DNA of 64,000 nt, taken from Neostapfia colusana. Lineage: Eukaryota; Streptophyta; Magnoliopsida; Poales; Poaceae. The first letter of the stretch is position 1. Each line of letters opens with the position of its first letter. The DNA lies in contig JASWHV010000013.1 of NCBI GenBank assembly GCA_030760725.1, positions 36,676,699-36,740,698 of the forward strand, written 5' to 3'. The position numbers were made by a program, and so were the translations under genes. Below the pieces are notes generated by a model. The model did not search any database and had not been told where the DNA came from. It saw nothing but the letters and a program-made list of their open reading frames with translations. Below are positions 1 through 9,503 of this stretch, piece after piece.

Positions 1-1870
1 GTATTGTGATGCGTCCGGCATCGGGCTCGGCTGCGTGTTGATGCAGGAAGGACGTGTGGTCGCATATGGTTCATGCCAACTCCGAAACCATGAGCAGCAT
101 TATCTGACTCATGATCTTGAGCTCGCTACAGTGGTTTTGGCGCTGAAAATGTGGAGGCACTATCTCCTGGGGAATTTGGTGCATCTCTACACCGACCACA
201 AGAGCTTAAAGTATATTTTCACCCAGAAGGAGCTGAATATGAGGCAAAGGAGGTGGTTAGAACTAATTAAAGATTATGAGATTGAGATTCATTACCACCC
301 CGGCAAGGGGAATATGGTTGCCGATGCGCTGAGACGGAAGTCACATGTCCATAACCACACCATTACACCGGTGGAGGAGGAAGAGTCGAGTTTATACTTA
401 GTTTCTTATGGGTCACTCTACAACCTTGCTCTCATCCCTACCATTAGGGAGGAGATCATTGCAGCTCAGAAAGTGGACAAGGGTATGGCACATCTCCGGA
501 GACGGATAGACAACAGGGAAATCAAATGTTTCCGGAAAGATGATGAGAGGACGTTGTGGTTCAGTGACCGCATAGTCGTATCCCGGAATATAGAGCTGAG
601 AAAAAAGATTCTTGATGAAGTTCACTTGTCTAAATACTCCATTCATCCGGGCAGCAACAAAATGTACCAAGATTTAAAAAAGAAATTTTGGTGGACACGG
701 ATGAAGCGGGAAGTGGCTAAGTACGTATCCGAGTGTGATACGTGTAGACGAGTGAAAGAGAAAATCAAGGTTGTTGCAACCGTTGAAAATTCCAGCATGA
801 AAGTGGGAAGATGTGAGCATGGATTTCATTGTGGGATTACCCCTGACTTCCAACAAGCAGGATTCCATTTGGGTAATCGTTGACCGGTTAACCAAATCGG
901 TTCACTTCATTCCTGTGCATACACATTTCCATGCCAACAGATATGCGGAGTTGTATATTGCAAGAATCCTATGCTTGCATGGAGTACCCAAGACCATAGT
1001 CTCAGACCGAGGGGCAGTATTTGTCTCTCGTTTCTGGGTGCAGTTGCACGCTGCTTTGGGTACTAAGCTGATTAGAAGCTCCGCCTATCACCCTCAGACA
1101 GATGGACAAACTGAGAGGGTGAACCAAGTACTAGAAGACATGTTGAGAGCATGTGTCATCCAACACGGTAAAAACTGGGATGATCATCTACTGTTGGTGA
1201 AATTCTCGTACAACAACGGCTATCAGGCGAGTATCAAGATGGCACGCTATGAGGCTCTCTACGGTCGCAAATGTCGCACCCCATTAAACTGGTGCGAGTC
1301 CGGTGAAAGGGTCACATTCAGAGTTGATGTGGTGAACGACGCCGAAGAGCGCGTTCGGATGATTCAAGCCAACTTGAAGGTCGCTCCATCCTGGCAGAAA
1401 AGCTACGCTGATAAGAGGCGTAGGCCGCTGCACTTTGACGCCGGGGAACACGTGTATCTCCGTGTATCTCCGATGAAGGCGTGCACCGGTTCGGCGTGAA
1501 AGGGAAACTCGCTCCCCGATTCATTGGACACTATGCCATCACCGAGAAGTGTGGACCAGTGGCGTATAGACTGGAACTGTCGGCATCTCTTGTTGGTGTT
1601 CACGACGTTTTCCATGTTTCACAACTGCAAAAATATCTGAAGTATACGGCTGCTGTTCCAACTGAAGACATCGGCGAGCTGCAACCGGATTTAACGTATG
1701 ATGAATATCCGGTGGCAATTATTGATGAAAAGACCCGGACCACACGTAGTCGAACGTTGTGGTTCTACAAGATGCTGTGGAGCAACCACACCGCTGAAGA
1801 AGCGACATGAGAGAGCGAGGAATTCCTTCGCTTAAACTACCCGGATTTCATGGCGTCTCATCACGGGTGA
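1..1870 (+). pseudogene. Ty3-gypsy pol, 3' part (RNase H, integrase, chromodomain-like tail), broken
   Basis: The window opens inside RNase H: the CDASGIGLGCVL motif is at about 5-45 and the DHKSLKYIFTQKELNMRQRRW block at about 196-260. An integrase H2C2 zinc-binding segment follows at about 615-760 (HxSKYSIHPG to CDTCRR). The integrase core runs from about 815, with acidic residues in SMDF, SDRG and QTDGQTERVN. The tail (NRT/SRTLWFYK, LWSNHTAEEAT) resembles the Tekay/Del chromovirus chromodomain. It is not functional: a frameshift lies near 770 and TGG-to-TGA stops lie near 797 and at 1808-1810, each replacing a tryptophan kept in sister copies. A one-base loss near 1485 shifts the frame again. 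Gag, protease and reverse transcriptase would lie left of the window. The Tekay/Del assignment is from remembered motif style. Confidence 0.9.
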
Positions 1871-1920
1871 TCTTCTCTTACATCATCGTCTCTTCTTTTA
1901 TAATCTCAGGACGAGATTCT

Positions 1921-1935
1921 TTTAAGGGGGAGGGA
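1921..1935 (+). other. Polypurine tract of the first gypsy element
   Basis: The purine run AAGGGGGAGGGA lies directly before the TGTAAAAGCC start of the LTR. The same arrangement, after the conserved sequence ACGAGATTCTTTT, is found before the 3' LTR of element P (63887) and, on the minus strand, of element M (29167). It is the expected plus-strand primer site for reverse transcription. Confidence 0.8.
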
Positions 1936-4900
1936 TGTAAAAGCCCAAGAAAATGACTTGCAAAGAAATGTTCATCAACTCACAACACCACAGCTCATGT
2001 GGTGGATATCTCGTGAACACGTATGAAGAGCAAGTAAACACCATCAAAAGGGTGATTAGAGGGGAAAGCCCTAACTTCAAAAAAATAGGATTCCTACACA
2101 TAAACATGAAAGGTTGAGCTCACCTCTAGACCTTAAATAGTCTTGAGAAGACTCAGGCCAAAGTTCATGCAAATCTAATACTTTTTTAGGCACATTTGGA
2201 GACATTTGTGAAAAGGGCCAATTTGAATGTAAATTCAAATTGTAGCCACTTTTATCACTTGAATTCAAAAGTTGACTTCATATTCAAACTCAACACATTT
2301 TTTTGAGTTAGTCCACCAATTTTCATCTCCATTGGACTTCATCTCGTCGGGAGCTAAATTTGCATGAATTCAAAACTGAATTTGAATTTCAAATTCAAAT
2401 GTGAAGCAAATTCAGCCAAACCAATTTTATTTTGGTGAATTCAAATTTACTCTCTGACGAGTGGCTAAGCTTACCATTTAAGAGGGAGTAGATGGGATAT
2501 TTGCAGCAAAAATGGGAAAAAAGGATTTAGAGGGGAGGGGACCCACTGGTCAGAAGACTTTTCACTGAAGTCTTCGGTTCCATTCACGCGGGCACAGGGC
2601 GCATGCACGCCAGCTCCTGAGCGCCGCCGCCAACCGCCTCGCCTCTGCCACCTCCTGCTCGGGTGCTGAGGGCGCCGGGTGCAACACTCGAGTAACACGC
2701 CAGACCACGTGAATCCTCCCTCATCCTCTCCATTCACCCCGTACACGACCGAAGCAAAACACCTCGCCGACCGCTCTCCTCGGGTCCTCGGTGCGTCGCC
2801 GATCTGAGCGCTCTCGCAACCGACGATCAACAGCAAATAGACGCGCCGGAGGCTGCTCGAGCTCACGGTGAAAACCCTACCTCTTTTCGTGCCCTGTCGG
2901 GAGAGAATTTCCACGTTTAGTCCTCGGTGTTCAAAGAACCGAGCTAGCCAAGAATCCAAAATTCGTGGTGATCGGTCCACCACCGCGTAAACCAAGCTAA
3001 GCACATGTTCTACACGTCCCCATGGCCACCTAGGATCAAAGACCATCAGAAACCATCGAGTTTTGGCGCTGCTATTCGAGTTTTTCGAACATCCGCCGTT
3101 TTAGCCCAAGGTTGACGGTGAAGTCCTAGCTCCGGCCGTTTCCATGGCAAACCGAGTTCATTTTCGTGCTCAGCATGCCACAGCGGAGCTGTAGGAGCAA
3201 ACCGTTCCAAAAATAAGGCCCTGAGTTGCTCGGGCGACATCTCCGGAGTGAGGATCGCCGCTGTCACCGTCGCGAGCGTGGTTCCGACCATCGCCGAGCT
3301 TCGGTGAGTGCACCAACGTGTTCTCCGAGCAAAGTTGGCCACAGGCGGCGAAATCCGTTGAAGGTCGTGCGGTGAAATGGCCGGCGGCGAGTTCTCCGGC
3401 GAAGCGCCGCCGCAGAAGTCACGAGGTAGACGAAGGGGGGGGGTCCACCAGTCAGTCCCTATTTCCAGCGGGGATCCATTTTGCGGCCCGGATCTGGTGC
3501 GGCAGCGCGAGTAAATCCCAGTGGGCTGCGGTGCGGCCGCGATCTCAGTGGGCCGGTTTAAAGAGTGGGGCCCACCCGCAGAGTTTAAACATTTTTGGAA
3601 TTTTCCAGTTTAGTTCAAACTTCAAATGCATATAACTTTTGCTAGGAAGCTCCAAATTTCAGTGAACTAAATTTTGCTGAATTCAGCTTTCTGAGTACTT
3701 TCCAGCAACATAAATTTCAGCTCATGAAACTTAATGGTTTTCCAGAATTAAATCCCTAAAGTTTAAAATATGGGAAATTTTATCTGGAGAATTACATTAT
3801 GAAAAATTCTGAAATTTGGTTGGGAGGTTCATTGAAAAATCCTTGAGTCACAGTAAAATTTTCAGACTCATCCGAGTTCATTTAGTCCCCCTAATGGTGT
3901 GATTAAGTGAACTGCCCTGAGAAAATAGAAAAATGTACAGATTTTCTCAAATCTTGTTTAGGGCATAACTTCATCTAGAATCCTTCAAATCACATGAAAC
4001 CAACTCCATTAGAACCATCTCAAATTCTAGTTTCCAGAAAGTAATGGTTGGAGCCATGAAAACTCCTGGAAATCCTTAAAGGCTCTAATATTGATCAAAT
4101 AGGTTTTTATTTGTACAATGCTCAAATGAACTTTGTTTCAAATGAAACTTGGTCAGGACTCTGATTAGGACCCTATCAAGCCATCATAAAAATTTCAGAG
4201 CCAAAGGGGAGGGCTAGCTAGAGTTGTGGTCCTTACATAGTCATTTCTAAACATTACATTTAAATTGACATGTAGTATATTATTTACGTGTAGTCACTGA
4301 AGGCGAAGAAACTCCGGAAGTGCTGGACTTCCTTCTTTCGGACGAAGCCTTAACATCTGACCAACAGCAACGAGGCAAGACTCGGTTTACATTAACCAAT
4401 TTTACAAAGTTTTGCTTTATGAATACTTAGTATGTGTTATGGATATGCATTAGATGTAGGATGGATGAAACCCAAGTGCATAACCAGATGTTCCCACAGG
4501 AGTGAGGGTAGTGTCTACGTCCTCGAGTAGAAAGCCTATGCTTAATGATTCATAGAACTTCGGTACAAGTCGATTAGTTGGAATCTACTCGAGAGTTAGG
4601 CTTGGGACACACGGATTGGTTCGAGTGATGTGAGATCACTTTAGTAAGGAAAATGAGACTAGGCAGGGGCTAGGGCGTAGCAAGAGGAAGTCTTGTGTGC
4701 GCAGCCCTGTCCGTGTCGATTGAGGACCGATCCGTGTGCGGCCCACATTGATCAAGTTTGAACGTACCGAAGGCATATCGGATATATGGGCCCTGGTAAA
4801 CCGATGTAACCTAAACCTCCGGGCGTCAAGGCATAACACACCGTTTTGTAGGTGTAGGTTGAGGGCAGCAAGGTGAAAATCTGCTAACGGGCAAAGAGAG

Positions 4901-5751
4901 ATGCTCCGTGTCTCCTATCCGTTTCGGTGCGACCGGTTCGATGTTTGGGCTGTTGGGTGAAAGGTTGTCCCGTACGACATCGAGTGAGCATGCTGAGCAG
5001 CTCCACGGGTGGGCGTACGTGACGTGCTCTTCGGGTATCCCTGCAGGTGTATATCGAGTCGATTCGCCGTCACTCGCGGTGATGAGTACCACTTGGTCAC
5101 TGAGTCGTGACGTAGGTTAATATAGGAAATGTGTTGAATCAATATTGTTGTTATGATAAAAAAATGTATTGCTACATGTGTGCCTCCAAATATTGCTCAC
5201 TAGATTTCATATTCATGAACTGTTAACTTGTGGCTAAAAGATAAACTAAGGATGAACTTGTAGGCGTGTCCGTTTACTGAAATTTACCCTACCATGTTCG
5301 TTGTAAACTGCATGTAGAGTTTCATGCTTAGGTGCGTCGGTTAAGTCTTGTTGAGCCATCGTGCTCACGGTTGTTGCTATAAGTGTTTTTCAGGTGAGGA
5401 GTACCCCACGGAATCGGGTTACGAGTCCACCGACGAGGGCTACCCTCCGTCGAAGACCACGGTTGAGTGGGAACCGTACACGCCGCGCTGAGCTGAAGAG
5501 TGCAGCTAGTGTGGGTTGCCGTAGGGCTGGGCAACCGACTTTTGCTAGGTAGATGGGCGTGAGTTGTACAAACTTAGTTTCCGCTGTTGTAATCTAAATA
5601 CTAGTTTGTAACTGAAGTCTTGTACTACTTTGTACATTTCAGTTAGTTTTCTATGTAATACAGTATCGTTTTTATGATGTGTGTTGTCGGGTGTCGCATC
5701 GTGCGGTACCACCCTCTGTGATCCTGGATGAGCGGATCCCGGTCCGCCACA
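1936..5751 (+). mobile_element. 3' LTR of the first Tekay/Del-type gypsy element (3816 bp)
   Basis: The repeat starts TGTAAAAGCCCAAG just after the polypurine tract and ends CCGCCACA at 5751. Beyond that point the sequence no longer matches other LTRs of the family. Sister copies are the solo LTR at 24339-41321 and the LTRs of element Q; they share the AT-rich first 500 bases, a GC-rich middle (about 2550-3560), and the U5 block near 5280-5490. The next five bases are GACAA, the expected target-site copy, but the partner lies outside the window. Two exon-like blocks inside it are listed separately. The 5' LTR is not in the window. Confidence 0.85.
4294..5491 (+). CDS. Two-exon ORF inside the first LTR (exons 4294-4374 and 5394-5491), candidate
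   Basis: Exon one (81 nt) follows an acceptor-like CGTGTAG and stops at a GC donor (CGAG|GCAAGA). It reads PEVLDF near its start and DQQQR near its end. Exon two (98 nt) follows TGTTTTTCAG and ends at a TGA at 5489-5491, reading TTVEWEPYTPR at its end. Joining them makes a glycine codon across the junction, so the frame continues. Equivalent blocks in two other LTRs are also in frame although lengths differ, by 3 nt in exon one and 9 nt in exon two. No upstream start exon was identified. Function is unknown; that it is translated is an inference from frame conservation. Confidence 0.45.
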
Positions 5752-6103
5752 GACAAGATTCGCTCTTCGGGATCCCTCACACCTCCGCCCTAGAACTAAA
5801 CCTAGCTCTAATTCCAATTGTTGTAATTCTGGGTGGGATTAATTCTGTTTTTCTCTAATTATCTCACTTTTTTCTTCTCATATATGGTGGCTATATATAG
5901 TTCCAAATTACAAGAGTCATAATCTAATAATACCTAGACTCATATTCTAACTTGAGATAAGACTTGGGTTCTATCTCTAACTCTATCCTGATCTAGAAAA
6001 CGGGATTATTACGAACATATTCCTGGACGTCAACAGCAAGAAGGCTGAAGGTAGAATTGGTGTCCAGGACACCGGTTTTGCAAAATTAGTGGCATCAGAG
6101 CCA
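5752..6103 (+). mobile_element. Probable 5' flank or LTR remnant of a Ty1-copia fragment
   Basis: This AT-rich stretch has a TATA-like CTATATATAG near 5890. It ends with TGGCATCAGAGCC at 6090-6102, which differs by one base from the initiator-methionine tRNA primer site TGGTATCAGAGCC, so an LTR should end just before it. I could not find the LTR's left end. Only its last 65 or so bases recur on the other side of the fragment. Confidence 0.5.
6021..6084 (+). repeat. Direct repeat, left copy (about 65 bp) flanking the copia fragment
   Basis: The block begins TCCTGGACGTCAACAGCAAG and ends GACACCGGTTTTGCAA. It recurs with a few changes at 7338-7401. The left copy ends just before the primer-site-like sequence, so it may be the end of a 5' LTR and the right copy the end of a shortened 3' LTR. 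Confidence 0.75.
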
Positions 6104-7200
6104 TGTTCAATTCTAGAGAAGAGTTGAGCAAGATGTCAACAAACACCGCCAACAGAAGCATCTCTGACGCCCTCTGTGCAGCTCGTGAGGCAAGCAATGG
6201 GACTAGATACCCGTGTTCACTAAGACCAACTACACGGAGTGGATGATCATGATGAAGATCAAGTTCAAGGCGCGGCTGTTGTAGATGGCGGTGGAGAAGG
6301 GTGGCGTGAGCGAGAAAGATGACATGATAGCGTTGGACATCCTGATTTGCGTCGTCCTGCCGGAGATGATCACCACTATCAGTGAGAAAAAGACGACAAA
6401 GGATGCATGGGATTGCATCGCCCTCATGCGGGTCAATGTTGACCGCGTGAAGAAGACTATGGCGCAGCAACTAGTCGAGAGTTCGCCGCCACCTTCAAAG
6501 ATGTCGATAGCGTGGAAGACTTCTCCCTCTGGTTGAGTGGCTTGGCGTCACTCCTTGTGATGCTCGGGGAGGTGGTAAAAGAGTCAAAGGTCGTCGAGAA
6601 GCTGCTGAGGAGCGTGTCAGTATATTTCCAACAGATCATGATGGCGATCATGACGTTGTTGGACGTGTCGTCTCTCATTCTCTTTGAGGTGACAGAACGG
6701 CTGAGGGCTGCGGAGAACGCCTTTGACAGGACGCAGCATAAGGTATGACTTCATGAAGCGTTCTACTCAGGAGGACTGGGAGGCGCAGCAAAAGTACGAG
6801 CGGGCTGCCATGTCCGCTGATTCGTCAAAGAAGGGTGGCCCCAAGAGGCACTCTAGACGCAGGCCGCCAAGCGACGGCGGCAAGAAAGCTGGTTCGGACA
6901 AGGAGATCGCACAGGACCAGTGCAGGAGGTGCGGGAAGAAAGACCATTTGGCTAGTGAGTGCCGCTCTAAGCCCAAGCAGCAGCAGGAGCAGGCGCACAC
7001 GGCGAAGGTAGAGAAGGAGGGCACCCTCATGATGGCACAGGTGCCCTCTGTGCTGGAGCGTCCTGTACAGGAGCACTGGAGATAGTGGAGGGACGCGCTT
7101 CGCACACCGTAGTGGCAACGACAACTCCGATGATGCCCTTTGGTACCTCAACACGGGTGCAACCAACCACATGACTGGTTCGCGCGCCGTCTTCACCAAG
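6104..7200 (+). pseudogene. Ty1-copia gag and protease start, broken
   Basis: Reading across frames gives a copia Gag. It has NYTEWMIMMKIKFKARL near 6220, then a stop at 6283-6285, then a block with KKTTKDAWDCI near 6390 and EDFSLWLSGLASLL near 6520 in a shifted frame. A CCHC zinc knuckle (CRRCGKKDHLASEC) lies near 6920-6965. After it comes LNTGATNHMTG near 7150, the copia protease active-site segment with the catalytic aspartate changed to asparagine. Integrase, reverse transcriptase and RNase H are absent. It sits between the host gene exon and the gypsy LTR, probably within the host gene's first intron. Confidence 0.8.
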
Positions 7201-7337
7201 CTAGATGAGAACGTCGTCGGAACAGTCAAGTTCAGCAACAAACTCCAGACGTGATTGGTTCCAGCTGTTCCTTCTTCTGTTGAGTCCTCTGTTCTGCAAG
7301 CAAGGAACAGCAACACCCAGAAGGGGTACTGTGTTGT

Positions 7338-7403
7338 TCCTGGACTTCAACAGCAAAGAAGTCTGAAGGTAGAATTGGTGTCCAGGACACCGGTTTTGCA
7401 ACA
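7338..7403 (+). repeat. Direct repeat, right copy flanking the copia fragment
   Basis: This matches 6021-6084 over about 65 bp and ends GCAACA, a plausible LTR terminus. The sequence just to its left (7245-7337) does not match the region left of the first copy, so if this is an LTR it is truncated. Confidence 0.7.
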
Positions 7404-8773
7404 AAAAGTATCCTAATCCTTGTCAAACTGGTAATATTGATTGTACATTGGATATGAAATATACATATATCAAAAGTAAACATCAAAGTAATACCATATA
7501 AAACAGCATCGGAGCATCCAGTGAATGTGATACACATGTAAAGGTAATTCAGTCAGAAATGTTCGGTGCAACTAGGTGTCTCCATATTCTTTATTCATCC
7601 TTGAATAATATGTACAAGAACAGTATCCTACACTCTTATGATATATTCACTATCAGCAGCTTCAGTACTGTAGCTTCTCCAAAAGTGAGAAACAGTTCCC
7701 TAGGTTTTAGGGAATTATCAATATCAACACACCTACACTGTTGCAATTTGCCACTTACTAGAATCATAAGAACACATGAGATAGCATGAATGTGAACAGG
7801 CCAGCAAGCTGAGGGTGAAGCATAAAATAAAAACAAATGAGAACTAAAATGACCATCTACAAACAACAAAGCCTTTGTCTCAAGCACGTTGAGGTAGGCT
7901 AGATATGAAACCCAAACTGGGTTTCATATCCATAGGAATGGATGGTTTTGATGATAGCTCGCCAAGCCTATCAGAACCATGCTCTTTCGCCCAGGCTTAG
8001 GACCGGCTATACCTAGAAAGGCATAGGCGGAGTTTTTAAACGGCCATCTAACTAAGTAAAAGAGCATGGTAGAAGTGAATGAACCACAAGGACCAAGCTA
8101 ATGTTTAATAGAATCTGCATGCAAAATAAAACTTAAATGGCACAATAGTGGGGTCTAGTGGCGATCACAACAAACTATATTCATTCCAAATGAGTATTCC
8201 TTCATTTAATAAGTCAATTAAGAATTAGACCATGCTGAACCACCTAGTTGTTATGATCTAAACAGAAGTAGTGCCAAGCAAACCTTACCGTCACTAAGAG
8301 TCAATTGCAGGTTTTCTATACTTCATATGCATTGACATATATCCAGAAAGATATATAAGTGAGTTTTTTCTGTCACTTCACTTTGACTCAGAGGTTATTT
8401 TTTCTTGAACTTGAAAACAAGTTCCTCTTTGTACTTTAAAGAGCAAGCAGTAGAAGGGAAATTGCGAATACCACAATATACTTAACATGGAAATCAGGTC
8501 ATATGTTGAGTTACGTGCTAAAATATCTTAAAATGGCAAGTAAAGCAACCCCCTTCAAAATGTTCATTCTGATACTTGATTACAAATAGCTAAAACTTCC
8601 TTTGCATGATTACATTCAGACTGCAAATCACACCATTTCTCTCCAACACACAATGTTGAAAAGGCATCGATGCAATCTGCAGTTAGATGCTGCTGCTGGC
8701 GACAGAGACAGACAACAAACACACAAGCAACTTAGGAAGCAGCAACATTAAGAGGTCTGTGGCAAGCAATTAC
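7404..8773 (-). other. Probable intron 1 of the XEG113-like gene
   Basis: This is AT-rich sequence just downstream, on the minus strand, of the splice donor GTAATTGC at 8773. I find no second exon of the family in it. It includes a perfect 13-bp inverted repeat at 7902-7930. The intron, if genuine, continues left through the copia fragment and the gypsy LTR. Confidence 0.5.
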
Positions 8774-9503
8774 CTTCTCTCCAGTTTTCCAGGCTGTCGC
8801 CGGTGACGGTGGGAATGACCTGGTCGCTAGATGTGAGTAGATCCGCGCCGGGGTAGCGGGCGAGGTAGGGCATCGGGTTCTTGAGCCACACCATATCCGT
8901 ATCGCACATGAGCAGCTCGTACCCGAAGGGCAAGAGCGCGTTGATGAGCAGCACCTTCTCCCTGCCCATCTTGTGGAAGGTCGGGGAGCCCCATCCGGCG
9001 TCCTCAGTGGCCATCCTGCTACCCATATCGAAGACCGGAACGCCGCGGACGTAGAGCTCCCGCAGCAGCTTGGTATCCATGGCACCGACGAGAAGGTTGT
9101 CGACGCCAAGATCAGTGAGGTGGCGTGCCCAGGTGAGGATGAAGTCGAGGAAGGCGTAGTTGCCGAAAGTGACGACGATGATGCCGTCGCGGGCGCGGGC
9201 GCGGACCATGTCGTGGGTGAGTCGGAACGCTCGCGGCGCCGGCATCCACGCGCCCCGAGGAGGGGGCTTCCAGATGGGGCGGTTGTACATAGTCTCGGGC
9301 TCGGCCGGAATGGTCCCGGATAGGATGGCCGCGGCAGCAGGGGTAGTGGTGGTGGCGCCCGGGAAGGGGAACGGCGAAGTGGAGAGGGAGGAGAACGAGG
9401 AGAGCAGGAAGAAGAGGGCGGAGACGGCGAAGCCCCCAAGGACGGCGCCGTAGATCCCGACGAAGACCGGCTTAGTGGACTCGGCGGGGCACCACGCCGC
9501 CAT
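8774..9503 (-). CDS. XEG113: Exon 1 of an XEG113-like arabinosyltransferase (GT77), partial
   Basis: The ATG at 9503-9501 opens 243 codons plus one base, ending at an AAG|GTAATTGC donor (phase 1). Residues 12-36 form one hydrophobic segment, the signal anchor of a type II Golgi protein. A Ser/Pro/Thr/Ala-rich stem follows to about residue 95. The catalytic start runs from about 107: VTFGNYAFLDFILTWARHL, then GSPTFHKMGREKVLLI, then the metal-binding DTD at 201-203 within CDTDMVWLKNPMPYL. These match plant XEG113, which adds a beta-arabinofuranose to hydroxyproline arabinosides of extensins. Full proteins are about 600-650 residues, so only the first third is here; later exons should lie to the left, beyond about 7 kb of retrotransposon. 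The related RRA proteins are a less likely match. A longer ORF in another frame (8732-9787) is a GC-rich shadow. Confidence 0.85.

Noticed and set aside
2471..3046. 191-codon minus-strand ORF in the first LTR
   Set aside because: It is not kept in sister LTRs and lies in a GC-rich block; likely chance.
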